Shown: positions 45,604 to 56,086 of the stretch, piece after piece | Layout of the letters: each line of letters begins with the position of its first letter | Numbering within the stretch: the first letter of the stretch is position 1 | Origin: Voacanga thouarsii | Taxonomy: Eukaryota; Streptophyta; Magnoliopsida; Gentianales; Apocynaceae | Length of the DNA stretch: 64,000 nucleotides | Reading direction: 5' to 3' | Assembly (NCBI GenBank): GCA_026120185.1 | Contig: JANUWF010001497.1 | Location: 4,886,501-4,950,500, forward strand | Made by a program: the position numbers and the translations under genes | The notes under the pieces: model-generated | The model's database searches: none | Seen by the model: the letters and a program-made list of their open reading frames with translations, nothing else | Told to the model about the DNA's origin: nothing

Positions 45604-47242
45604 TCAAACTATTTTTGCGTTGGATTCTACTTTCTTTCTAACATGACACTTAGATACTATGTGTCCAGATATTTCATAATATGTGTAACAAATATTAGTT
45701 ATGTATGAAGAACTAGCTTTTAAAAAGTATGATCGGTAATTTTCAGCTTTGTTTTCATGCCTATAGCCGAGACCATTTCGATTTCTAGTTACATGATGTG
45801 CACTAAGTAATTTTTCTAGATTGTTTTTGCCATTTGTAAACTTCTCAATGAAAGTGGTGAGGTCATCAACTCTATTTTTTATATCATTAAAATTGTTGAA
45901 TATAATTTCAAGAGAAAGAACTTTGTCACACAAACATTTGTTTTCAAGTGACATACAATGCAAAAAATTTAAGATAACATCCTTTTCAACATTTGAGCAC
46001 ATAACGGAATCAAGTAAAACTTTGTTCTTATTTAACAGCTTTACATTATCATATAACAAGGAATCTATTTTCATTTTCATCTTCTTGTTTCTTCTAGATA
46101 GCTTTCTGAGTTCATGAAACATGTTAAATAGTAGCTCATTAGGATCATTAGGCTTTTCACAATCAGAATCATGCAATTTAGATATCGAATTAGAGGAAAT
46201 ATTATCTTTTATGACCATAAAGCAAATATTTGCTTTTTTACTATCAGATTCACAGCTTTCTTCAGTCTCCAATTCAACTTGGTCCCATGTCCTAACTAGT
46301 CGTTTTTTTTTCTTCTTGTTGTGCTTGGCTTATCTTTTTTTAGCTATTGGGCAATCAACAATAAAATGCTCCATACTCTTACATTCATAACTTTGAGGTT
46401 TGAAGGACGAAGTTTGTTCTTTCTTTTTATCAATCTTCTTCCCTTTGCTGAAGTTGTCTTTTCTGAACATCTTTTTGAATTTTTAAGCTACCATAGCCAA
46501 TTCTTCATTGTCCAGATCAATACCATCGTTACAATTGATTTCATAACTATTAGATTCTTCATCAACTACTTTTAAAGCAGTTCCCCGTTAGCCTTTGTCA
46601 TCATCCTCATGCTCTTAAAACCTTTTAAGTTTTATTTCATGGGTTAAGAGGGAGCCGATTAGTTCTTTAGTAGGTAAGCTGTTCAGGTTTTTAGATTCCT
46701 CAATAGCCAAAGTTTTTTGGCAAAGCATCAATCAATTTTTTGTTTTGTTCACTGAGAGAATAAACTTTCCTATAGGCCTTTAGACAATTCATGATATTTG
46801 TGAATCGAGTGAACATATCAATTATGTTCTCACTTGGTTTCATATTGGATAATTCATAGTCTCGGACCAACAGTCCCAACTTCGATTCTTTTACTTGATT
46901 GGTCCCCTCATAGGTGACCTCAAGCAATCTTCACATTTTGTGAGATGAATCACAACCAGTAACCCGATTGGATTCATTAGCATCAAGAGCACATCACAAT
47001 ATGTTTATTGCTAGAAAATTTATGGTCTTTTTTGAAATGTTCTCATTATCATATTCATCACTCTATTTAGGCACTTTTCTGCCATCAACAAATTTTGACG
47101 GAACAAATGGACTATTTTCAATCAGATTCCATAGCTTAAAATTAATTGAGCAAACATGAATCTTCATTTTATTTTTTCAAAATATATAATTGCTTCTATT
47201 GAACAAAGGAGGTCTATTTGTGCAAGATCCTTTAATATAAGG
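45604..47242 (-). pseudogene. copia-2 gag
   Basis: A start at about 47259 reads MANTSTIPYIKG, then NRPPLFNRSNY, the standard opening of Sirevirus gag. Frame 46700-46927 contains LEVTYEGTNQVKESKL and a FT.I.N.L segment of the UBN2 core. Frame 45604-46272 (222 codons) holds a long coiled-coil-like Leu/Lys/Asn-rich part and ends with a zinc knuckle reading CYTYYEISGHIVSKC, in which the second Cys is Tyr. The long gag with a C-terminal coiled region fits Sireviruses. Several frameshifts separate the pieces. Confidence 0.88.
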
Positions 47243-47303
47243 TATAGTAGATGTGTTTGCCATATGGATCTTTGATACAAGAGCTACAGATAATGTAGAC
47301 CAA

Positions 47304-47318
47304 CGCTCTGATACCAAT
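47304..47318 (-). promoter_or_regulatory. copia-2 primer binding site (tRNA-Met)
   Basis: The minus strand reads TTGGTATCAGAGCG directly inside the LTR end TATCA. It is a perfect match to the initiator tRNA-Met 3' end over TGGTATCAGAGC. Confidence 0.9.
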
Positions 47319-48598
47319 TGATAAACCTTAGGGGGGTGAATAAGGTTGATGGCAAACAAATGTAAATTTTAAAGATCTTCTGAAAATCTTAAGGCAAGAA
47401 CCAACAAAGTGAGTAAGAAAAAATATGTTGTTCGTGCAGCTTGAATGTGCTGCTAAAGAACTTTCAAAACTCCACTAAATGATGGAAAGAAGGTCTATAT
47501 TTAAGATATGTAAATTAAGCAACAAAAACAGATTCACCCAACTATATAGAGTCTTTGATTAATTCAATGAATGCAAGGAGGAGTGTAATGCTTGTGTTCA
47601 CAATGACAGATTTGCTTCATAGCTGTAGGAGTGCCGATAGGAATCTTTTGAATTAGCACTAAATGATAAGAAGATGGTCTATTTTAAAGATAGGCAGTTG
47701 AGACATCAATGATAGACTTCTATAGAATACAAAGGTCTTTAAAACTAATCAATAATTGCAAAGACTGAGATAAAATTCTTTGATCTAATAACCAGTAAAA
47801 ATGCGGTGATAAAGTACAGATGAAATGTAGAAGAAAAGACCCAAGGATATATAGTGGTTCGATCCTCAAATGATCTACATCCATTACCTTAAGCACACTC
47901 TTAAGGATTTTAACATAACTACTAAAATCTTTTTTCTAAATTAATAGTGGTAGGCGACACCAATCTTACATAAGAGGATTACCACACTTAGTTTTACACC
48001 AAACCTCTTTAAACTCAACAATAAAGGCTCACTCTAATTGGGTTTTACTTCCTTAACCTTAATATATAATAAATCAAGGCTCACCCCAATCGGATTTTAC
48101 TTTTCAAACCTTAATACAAAATAAATTACAGAGAAAAATACAGAAATAGCTCACAGATTGAGCAGATATAAACAATCTAAGCACCTGAACCTTTTTACCT
48201 TTGGAGCATTTTGATCTCGCTTTGAAATACAATGAAATGGGAGATTTTTGTATTCTAAAGTGTAAGATTGTTTTTGAGAAAGATAGCACAAAAATCATGT
48301 ACAAAATTAAGTTTTGAAAGCTTTTATTAGAGCAAAAAACAAGATAGCAACAACTAGTTTTTCATTGCTAGGTTTTTTAGAATTTTAGACTCAAGGATCG
48401 AAAGAATATGCGTCTAAAAGTGAGTCCAAAACGACACTTTTTTAGGAAATTTTTTTTGAACTGTTACAGAGTTTTGAATGGAGTTTTGGATTCAGAGGTC
48501 CTTTCAAACTACTCAATCCAAACATCTGAAGACTTATTCTTTGAAATCATTTTATTTGTGTGCTTCAAGGTGAAAATTAATTGAGCCTAAGGTAAAGG
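47319..48598 (-). repeat. copia-2 5' LTR, first part
   Basis: Colinear with 38407-39650 of the 3' LTR. It stops at GGTAAAGG, where a CACTA-like element is inserted. It resumes at 50830. Confidence 0.9.
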
Positions 48599-49348
48599 CC
48601 TTTATAAATGATAATAATAAAGAAGTTTCTATTGCTTCTAGTGAAGTTGTTTTTCAATTGCGAAACTCAATCTGAGCTTGTTCTTCATGGCCCAAATGGC
48701 CTTGTGCATTAGCTGCGGGTGATGATATTCTTTCTGTTGGAGTCTAGGTATTTATTTCTCTTTTGTTTACCATTTTTCTGATTTCTTAGCATTAATTTCT
48801 AAATTCCTTGATGTGATCTCTGATTTAAGTATACCTTTTCTATCCAGTTTTCTTTGGTTGTCTAGTTTTCTCGATGTTCTATTATAAATTGTCTCTATGA
48901 TCTTAGTTATGTATAATTTCTGATTTCTTTTTATTAGAAAGGCTTCCCTTGTGTGGTGTAGCTTCAAAGCATGTTCACCTCTATCAGGTATTTGATTCCT
49001 ATTAGTGGAGTATCTAGAATTAATAGTAAAAATATCTGCAATACATAAAGCAAAAATGTCATGATGGTTGCAATATTGATGGTGCTGGAATTGTACAATC
49101 ATGACTCTTGACTCGACAGGATGTAAAGCAGAAATTTTGTTTTCCTTTTGATTGTTAACAGGAAAGACATTTATTTTGTGGCAGATTTGAATATTTGTGC
49201 TCCATCTGGGAGTTGAGTGATGATTTGTAAATTCTCTATAACATACTTGCTTTCGGCATGATTCCTATTTAACTAATTGTAATTGTTAGTTATTGTCCTA
49301 CATCAGCCAAAAAGACTAGGTTACAATTTCATTTTCCGTTTCCTGTAG

Positions 49349-49658
49349 TTTTGGAGGATTTACATCAAGAGGACAAAGACATTGGTTGGACCAAGCCTCG
49401 GCGTAGCTGTAGCTGTCGACTTTGCTTTCAGCCATCCAGAAGCTGTAAGGCTTCCTGGTTCCTACATACCTCAAATCTTTGTTTTATATGTTACAAGTAT
49501 TCCTTCAATATAAATATGCATTAAGATACATCCAGTGGATGGATTAGCTAGTTGTTTTCTTGTTTCAGGTCAATAAACTGATCTTGATAGATGCAAGTAT
49601 TTATACGGAAGGCACATGAGATCTAGCAAATTTGCCAAGGATATTAGCATATGTTGGG
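49349..49658 (+). pseudogene. Alpha/beta-hydrolase fold protein, two captured exons
   Basis: Exon 1 (49349-49444) encodes FWRIYIKRTKTLVGPSLGVA and VAVDFAFSHPEA. GPSLG is the nucleophile-elbow type G-x-S-x-G motif with the Ser retained. A GT-AG intron (49445-49568) follows, then exon 2 (49569-49658) encodes VNKLILIDASIYTEGT, an in-frame TGA at 49617-49619 where Gly is expected, then DLANLPRILAYVG. This corresponds to the central part of plant alpha/beta-hydrolase superfamily proteins. Only about 60 residues of a roughly 300-residue protein are visible. A third acceptor-like site (GTGTAG at about 49898) may start a further decayed exon. The intron is intact, so this is a genomic fragment carried by the CACTA-like element. 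Confidence 0.8.
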
Positions 49659-49984
49659 GTTAGTCCTTGATTCAATAGCTTTTTCTGCCTATATTAGCTT
49701 TCAGATAGCTATTTATTTTTTAAACTGTTAATAATTTTAGTGAATTTGCCTCCAGAATGACTCTTGTTTTTTGGACTCTTCAAGTAAGTGAAATATCTTC
49801 TCAAATTATTTCAATTACATATATTTCGTTATATCCTTGTACCTAGTGAAATGATTTAAATCTTTTAAATGTTTACCATTTTTTTCTTTATTTGATGTGT
49901 AGGGCTATTGGACTTTCCATCAACTTGCAGCAGTATAAAGACTTTTTTTTTTTAGTTTGCCAATGAAATTGAACATGTATATGT

Positions 49985-50829
49985 AGTCTGATTTATATTG
50001 TAGTTAGACATTTGCTAAAATGCTTTTGAGTATGAGTATTTAAATTTTGTTTTAATTTATACAATTTATTTAAATAAATATTATTCATTTTGTTTTAAAA
50101 CTATGATTACTTTATAACTTTTTATTGTACAATGTAAAAAGAAACATTTGATATGAGATTTTAAATTGGAAAAAAATTTTAAATAATAAAATATAATAAT
50201 TGTCAACTTTGGGACGCTTAAAAAAAATGTGAAGCTAAAATTGGGACACTATTTATGTAGCGTGACAAAAAGAGGAACGCATTCATAAGTAAGCGTAGTT
50301 ATTTCAGGGACACTTCAAAAAATATGGTCGTCTCAAATTAGCAACACTATGATTGATTGCTTGGTAAAAAGGGAATAAAATTGTATTTATGTGTCGCTAA
50401 TTTTTGGGACATTTATAAAATAAAGTATCGCCAATTTTGAGACCCTATAATCATAAAACGTAGCTAGAAAAGTGAAGAGAATTAAAATTTTGTATTATAA
50501 ATTTTGGGACACTTTTAAAAAATGTCGTTATATTAACGACATTAGAGAATTTAAGCGTAGTAAATTTAGAGACGCTTCTAGAAAAAGTGTTGGTAAATTT
50601 AGAAACGCTTATAAGAAAAACGTTGGTAAATTTAGAGACAATTATAGGAAACGTTTCGATAATTTAATTTACCGATAAAAAGTCTTGCATCGTAAAATTT
50701 CTTGGCGACACCACTTCTAGTAACGCATGTGGGGACACTTATAAAAGTGTTGGTAAATAATTTTACGACACAAATTAGCGTCTCAAAACAAACTTATTAG
50801 CGTTCCTAAATGCTAAATTTGTTGTAGTG
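49985..50829 (+). repeat. CACTA subterminal and terminal repeats, right end
   Basis: It is homologous, inverted, to 6540-7340. Repeats of TTTAGAGACGCTTATAAGAA type produce the open frame 50472-50678 with its KFRDxYKKNVGKFRD pattern, which is not a protein gene. Confidence 0.8.
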
Positions 50830-51097
50830 AGGAAACATAAGAATTTACACATAATACCTTGATAAATGATTCCTAGTCTAAAGTTTCTTCATAAGAACTT
50901 CATGATTTTACAAACTCTTGGATTGAAGATATACTTGATTTGGATTTCATTACTCAATAGTTGCTTGACAGTCTCATTTGTATGCCTTTGGAAGAATTGA
51001 GGTCAAAACATGTTTTATTACATGAAGACCATACAAATTAGTCCTCATCAATATTTATCATTATTCAAAATATAGGAAAATGCCTTTAGTGATAATA
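50830..51097 (-). repeat. copia-2 5' LTR, second part
   Basis: Colinear with about 39655-39925 of the 3' LTR (AGGAAACATAAGAATTTACA to GTGATAATA). Followed by the ATATT target duplication. Confidence 0.9.
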
Positions 51098-51144
51098 ATA
51101 TTGATGCTGTTTTTACTAGTGCTGCTGTCAATTAAAAGCCTTAT

Positions 51145-52856
51145 CCTGGATCTCCACTTCCTTCATTACTTTCCGGAAAATCGCAGGGGCAATATTCGCA
51201 AGCCTTATCATTTCATTTATTATCTACCTACAACACACATCAAGCAACATAGAAAAATAATAAAGCCAGGATAGAATCAAAATGACATATTAAGAATGAT
51301 CGAATTGAAATCCATCTCACCATATGTGTAAAAGCCATTGACTTGTACTCTTTCCAGTTATTAGGAGATCCTTCAATTTCTCTGTTCTTAAGAATAGCCT
51401 CATAGTCCCTCTGAAATATGCAAAATTCCAAAATTAGTTTATGCAAAAACTACAAGGTTAATGCTGGAGAATATGTTGTTTGATCTCAAACAAATAGTTC
51501 AGCTAAAACTGCAGGATGCTCCGAGAGATACTTCATAGCTAATGTCATGGCCGTGGAAGTTGTTTCTTGAGAAGCAAAAATATCAAATCCAATGTAATTT
51601 CTTCATTTAAAAATGATTCTTTACTATCTATTTCCTCAAGCAAAGCATCGACGAAATCATTTGGCTTTTCCATGGAAACGCATATCTCATTGAAGATCTT
51701 TTTAATCACCTTCATTGCCTTTTTACGCCCCTGAAAGAAGAAAACAATGTTTCCTACCAACCATACTGTGTGACAAAGAATGATGATAAAAATTGTACTT
51801 TCCTGGCATACTAGATACACGCATAGAAAGCTGTCCCAGGGATGTTCAGAGGAAACGAGATAAAGCCATCCATGAAGGCTTTGTAGCTATCTCTCCACTT
51901 CTTTTCATCATAGTTTAGTGTCTTCCTTGCTGCAAGTGTGAATACCAGCTGGAAAAAGAAACTTGTCTTCATCAAATGAGAATCCAAAATGTTGTGTATA
52001 GGGTTTATATAAAAATCCTAGAAATAATCGAAGCTTAACCTCTGCAGTGACATCTTTCGCGTCCAGATTGCAAAGGCTAGCCCAAGAATGGAGGTGTTCT
52101 TGAGTGTTTTGATCCATTTCAAAGATCAAATTTTCTTTTAGTTTCTCAGGGCGTACAAGGGTTAAGATCAAATTCTTGAGGTATTTGAGGATTGCACCAT
52201 GTTGGACATCCATACTTTGCTTCCCAATTATTCTGTAGACACTCTGAGAGTACCAACACTGGAAAATGTTGCCTTCTTGTTGGAACACGTATAAGTTAAC
52301 CTCAGGATCAGTTGATACTATCACGGGTTGACCAACTATCCTTGTGTGAAATAGAGGGCCATATCTGTAGAAAACAACGCATTATTATGCAAAAACACAG
52401 GCTTCAGACATTTCACATGGACGTGCCAATGCTTCAAAGCAACCAAAAGGCTAGCACACAAGCCCGAGAAGGAACAAGGTCCTTGACTTTGGAGGCAAAG
52501 TCATAGGCGAAAAAAAATTTTAAGATATTTTTTAGGACGAAAGGTTAGATCTTTATAAATTTTTTATAAAAAAAATCTTAATTCTTCGAAAGAAATAAGT
52601 AATTAATAGTGTGATAATAAGATTATTCTGCATGTAAAAGTAAGATTTCAATAATAAAAATGTAACATAGACATATTATGATTAAAAATAAAATATCGTA
52701 CAAATAAGTTGTAAAATAATCAACGAACTCTCCAATAATTGATAATCCCATTGAACTAGGTGGGAGTATCCCATTGCAACTGGTGTTTCTCCACCTATAA
52801 CCCCATCGAAAAAAAAGTATCAAAAGAACGGTTGCGAAAACTATAGCAAACACCAT
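51145..52856 (-). pseudogene. CYP87-like cytochrome P450, 5' exons
   Basis: Exon A (52856 to about 52730) has a hydrophobic anchor VFAIVFATVLLILFF and a Pro-rich hinge LPPSSMGLSIIGE. Exon B (52364-52040) encodes YGPLFHTRIVGQPVIVSTDP, then YVFQQEGNIFQCWY and KYLKNLIL. Exon C (51948-51812) encodes LVFTLAARKTLNYDEKKW and ISFPLNIPGTAFYACI, ending in a TAG (51811-51813). Exon D (51730-51492) has GRKKAMKVIKKIFNE and the I-helix ASQETTSTAM after a frameshift. Exon E (51410-51321) encodes RDYEAILKNRE. Exon F (51223-51145) has the ExxR motif in NEMIRLANIAPAIFR; its donor is AT instead of GT. The FQQEG and FPLNIPGTA..AC blocks point to the CYP87 family (steroid/triterpenoid-type oxidases). The exon between A and B is missing. 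The 3' exons lie at 37449-37859 beyond copia-2. Confidence 0.9.
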
Positions 52857-53069
52857 CTTCCAAGATGTTTGGGAAGCCAACAAGATTTTATAAACCCAAT
52901 TGGTCCGATAGTATGATCGAAAAGGAGCTGCTTATATAGAGAGATCTTTAGCTGGGGGGATGTAGCAGGAAGTCCATGTAAGAAAGAGAAGAAATTTGGA
53001 CGGTAAGTAAAAACACTAATAAGTGATGTAATCCTAGGACAGAAAAAAATATGTTCCACATGTAACATC

Positions 53070-54330
53070 TTGCTAACTTGTCAAGTTTCGTGATGAAATT
53101 TATTCTCATGATTGTAACATTTGACGTTGAATCTTTTACTTGATAAAGTAGAATACTTTTTGAGTGACATTATCATGAAATTTACTTGGTAAAGTAAAGT
53201 ACATTTGAGCATTAAATCAGATGTGAGATCCGATTCGAATTTATTTATTTATTTTTTTGGATAAGTAAATCCAAATTTACTTAAGTGTAAAGTTAGAAGG
53301 ATGACTCATAGTCTCTAAAAATTGTCAGATGAAGTTTGAACACTTGAATTATTAAAAAATATTCACTAATTAACTAGGGATTTAGACTTGATAGATTAGC
53401 CACTAGCCACCAAATACGAATTGCCAGAATTAATTTATGCTGTCTGAATTTAGTTTGTTTACGAAGCTGAGTATCCTAAATTTGATGAATTGCATTTTCA
53501 GACAGCTAATATTGCAGCGTAGGAAAAATTAAGAGAACAAACAAGGGAATTTCTTAAGTTAGCTCAGACTGCTAATTGGATTTCTTAAATTAATTTTTTT
53601 ATAAAAAAAATCTAAGAAGAAATCGAAATAAATTAATGTCAACTTTCAACCATGCATTTGTCCAAGGGACCTTTGTATATGACTGCTTATTTCATGGAAT
53701 TTGAAAACGCATATGAGGCAGTGTGGTTGAGCTTTTGAATCTTTTTGTCAACTCAGTCGTGTTCATACGAGCCTATATTTTTTTTTTCTTTTCCTCATTC
53801 ATTTCTCTAAGGGTGAAAGTAGATAAAAATTTATTTGTTATGAGATTGTTTAAATATAATAAAAAATTATTAAATATGTAAGGTCAGGTAATCTAAAGTA
53901 TAATTAAAAGAGAGAAAATATGATTTTTTGTGAGTATATAACATGTTTCAAAAAATAAAAATTATTTAAATTAATATTATTTTAAATTTGAATTTTGATT
54001 TGAAATGATAAGAATTTACACCCTAAAGGTAAAGTTTAATTGAAAAAAAATATCTCCATAAGTCTTTTGATTATAAGTTCTAAGCAATTGTTTGGTTGGA
54101 CCGGTAAATAACATGAATGAATTGAAATTATACCCATCATTTGTATTTGATCGTGGTCTACGGGATTTTTTAACTAAAATCTCGGGTTTTATTTATTTAA
54201 TTTTTTAAAACAACTATTTATAAAATAATTTCTATTTATTAATAAATCAAACACTAACAAAAAATTTATTATTATAATCAACTCTCATTTTCTTTGTACC
54301 ATTCTCATTCTTAAATGAAAACCCATCGGT
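53070..54330. other. Intergenic AT-rich region, nothing recognised
   Basis: No coding frame of note and no repeat structure that I can assign. The first 200 bp could be the former P450 promoter. Confidence 0.6.
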
Positions 54331-54369
54331 ACGTCTTATGTAGTTAATGTGTCAGCATTCATGCGTGGT

Positions 54370-55448
54370 CATGTCAGAGGCTGTTGGTCATGTCAGAGGC
54401 CAATCTGTTATGGGCTATTCAGATGGACATAACCTTGCTCAGGCCCAATTTTAATACTCAAGGTGGAAATAGAACATTTGTGTATGTACGAACATGGGGT
54501 TGAACTTTTCTAAGCGTACTTGGTTACTACTTATGATCAGGTCGAGTATGTCTATGAATATTGGTACCCATGTCACGGAGTGCCTAGCCAAGCTTGAAGA
54601 TACTTGAACGTCCCAAATTGATGACCCAACCAATGGGCCATGTTAAGTGCCGAGTACCCCTGCTAATACCCAACGCCCAGTGCTAGATTGTATAGTGTGC
54701 CTGATGACTAGCTCATGCCGCATGCCTAGCGCTAGTGCCCAGCATTAGCCCATACCGTGTGCCCAAGCAGTCGACATCCGTGCCAAGACTGTGCCGTGCC
54801 CTCACATGCCCAGTGCCAAATAGTGCCGTGCACCCACACACCCAATGCTAGCCCATGTTGTGCGTGGGGTTGACGACCAATCGACAGCTAGAACTGTCGT
54901 CCTCTCGTTTTCTTATGTAAATACTTAGTTAGTCTTTTATATTTTTGTAATTTTCCTAAGGCCTTGAAGGCTATACATGTAAATTTTTATAGGTAGATTT
55001 TTTGTACTTAGTTCTCTAGAAATTGGCAAACTTTTCTTGCCTCTTCGAAAAATAGTGTCTATTACTGCAACATGGGCAAAATTACCACGTCTATTATAAG
55101 GGGAGTACAAAAACGAGATCGAGTAGAAGAAAACGAAGTCGGTTGTACTCATTGGTGTTCCTTCTTAGCAATACTCATTGTAAATACTTTGTACATATTT
55201 TCTCATGAATCAAATGAGGTATTTCAAGCAATCATATACTGGTTAAGTCCCATTTAAGTCGTTTTATGTCTTTTTCACATCGTTCATTGCCGTTTTCCAT
55301 CGTTTGTGTAACAAACCACTGTGAATCTATTTAAACTTACTTAAAAGCATTTAAATGAAGTTAGAAGAGGTCGATATGACGTTGGCTCAGGCCTAGCTAA
55401 GTCACAAGTATCACGATTAGTCTAAGTATCGAAAGACAACCCGTGATA
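54370..55448 (+). repeat. 5' LTR of the 55-59.7 kb gypsy element (approximate)
   Basis: The right edge is fixed by the primer site at 55451; the left edge is a guess near a duplicated GTCATGTCAGAGGC (54371 and 54393). The interior 54640-54860 is GC-richer and built of degenerate GTGCC/CCCAGTGCTAG units. Confidence 0.5.
54640..54860. repeat. Degenerate GTGCC/CAGTGCTAG low-complexity block
   Basis: Short units such as GTGCCCAGCATTAGCCC and CCCAGTGCTAG recur about ten times with variation. Base composition is clearly GC-richer than the neighbours. Confidence 0.6.
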
Positions 55449-55450
55449 GT

Positions 55451-55462
55451 TGGTATCAGAGT
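55451..55462 (+). promoter_or_regulatory. Gypsy primer binding site (tRNA-Met type)
   Basis: TGGTATCAGAGT follows GTGATAGT. It is one transition from TGGTATCAGAGC. Confidence 0.8.
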
Positions 55463-55593
55463 ATAGCATTGAGTTCGGAGTACGTTGGCCTGTTGCAAGG
55501 CATGAGAAGTAACAAAGATCGCTTGTAGGTCCTTGAGATCACTATAAATAAAATTCATCTCCTATGCTACGGAGAAAGCGAAGTAGACAATGA

Positions 55594-56086
55594 TACTATG
55601 GTGAGACGGTTGTCTCTAGTAGAGAGGGATATCATGAGACAAAGTGAAGAACTAGAAGTGACTAGTTCTGAGATGAGGCACGTGGTGCAAGATGTCTAGT
55701 CTCATGAGGAGAGATTCGGACGAAATGAGGTGGAAGAGGAGAACAACTCCATAGCTATTCCTAAGCTACAGGCTATGTTCAAAAATGTTCGGGTTGAATT
55801 GAGAACCTTATCCTTGGCAATTAGGCTAGTTGTCGATGGAAGGAATGACACCCAGTTAATACTGTGCCCACTTTGAAGCCAACTATTAGAAAACTGAAAG
55901 CCTTCAAGGGGAGTCGGGATGCTAAAGGTGAACACTGTTGCCGTCTTCCTCAATGATGCTACTAAGCTATGGTGGAGAGTTCAAGTTGATGAAATTGAGG
56001 CAGAACACCTAGTTATTGACACTTGGGAAGAAATGAAGGATGCTACAAAGAAATAATTCTTCCCATGAAACGTGAATTACGAAGCT
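55594..56086 (+). pseudogene. Gypsy gag, first part
   Basis: A likely start near 55594 leads into VRRLSLVERDIMRQSEELE, then KLKAFKGSRDAKG (the PKPF.G.RDAKE block). After an internal deletion comes FLNDATKLWWRVQVDEIE and DTWEEMKDATKK, the conserved retrotransposon gag (PF03732) segment. In-frame stops (after KK and FFP) and the solo LTR at 56087 disrupt it. Confidence 0.88.

Larger units (their letters stand above)
48599..50829 (+). mobile_element. CACTA-like non-autonomous element with captured hydrolase exons
   Basis: The right end is TTTGTTGTAGTG (to 50829), the complement of a CACTACAAC terminus, preceded by 850 bp of subterminal repeats (ATTTTGGGACACTT, AAATTTAGAGACGCTT). The insertion is bounded by AGG on both sides (48596-48598 and 50830-50832). 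Removing it plus one AGG gives GGTAAAGGAAACAT, matching GGTAAAGAAAACAT in the undisturbed LTR except for one transition. The left end (CCTTTATAAATG) does not resemble a CACTA terminus, so it is truncated or was aberrant at insertion. It encodes no transposase. The cargo is exons of an alpha/beta-hydrolase gene. Confidence 0.75.
38407..51097 (-). mobile_element. Sirevirus-type Ty1/copia element (copia-2), interrupted
   Basis: The element starts TGATAAACCTTAGGGG and ends GTGATAATA. The other LTR ends GGGCTGACA, which aligns base for base apart from substitutions. It is flanked by ATATT on both sides (38402-38406 and 51098-51102), a clean 5-bp target duplication. The order on the minus strand is 5' LTR, tRNA-Met primer site, gag, protease/integrase, reverse transcriptase, an extra ORF, a polypurine tract and 3' LTR. 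A long spacer with an extra ORF between pol and the 3' LTR is characteristic of Sireviruses (SIRE/Maximus lineage). It inserted into an intron of the CYP87-like gene and was later invaded by a CACTA-like element. All ORFs are broken. Confidence 0.9.

Noticed and set aside
45821..46575. Plus-strand Ser/Phe/Leu-rich frames
   Set aside because: They are antisense to the copia-2 gag coiled region, whose Lys/Asn/Leu codons give Phe/Leu/Ser-rich shadows.
50472..50678. Repetitive basic protein (KFRDxYKKNVGKFRD pattern)
   Set aside because: The periodicity comes from CACTA subterminal DNA repeats. The inverted copy at 6679-6933 shows different stops and no codon-level conservation.
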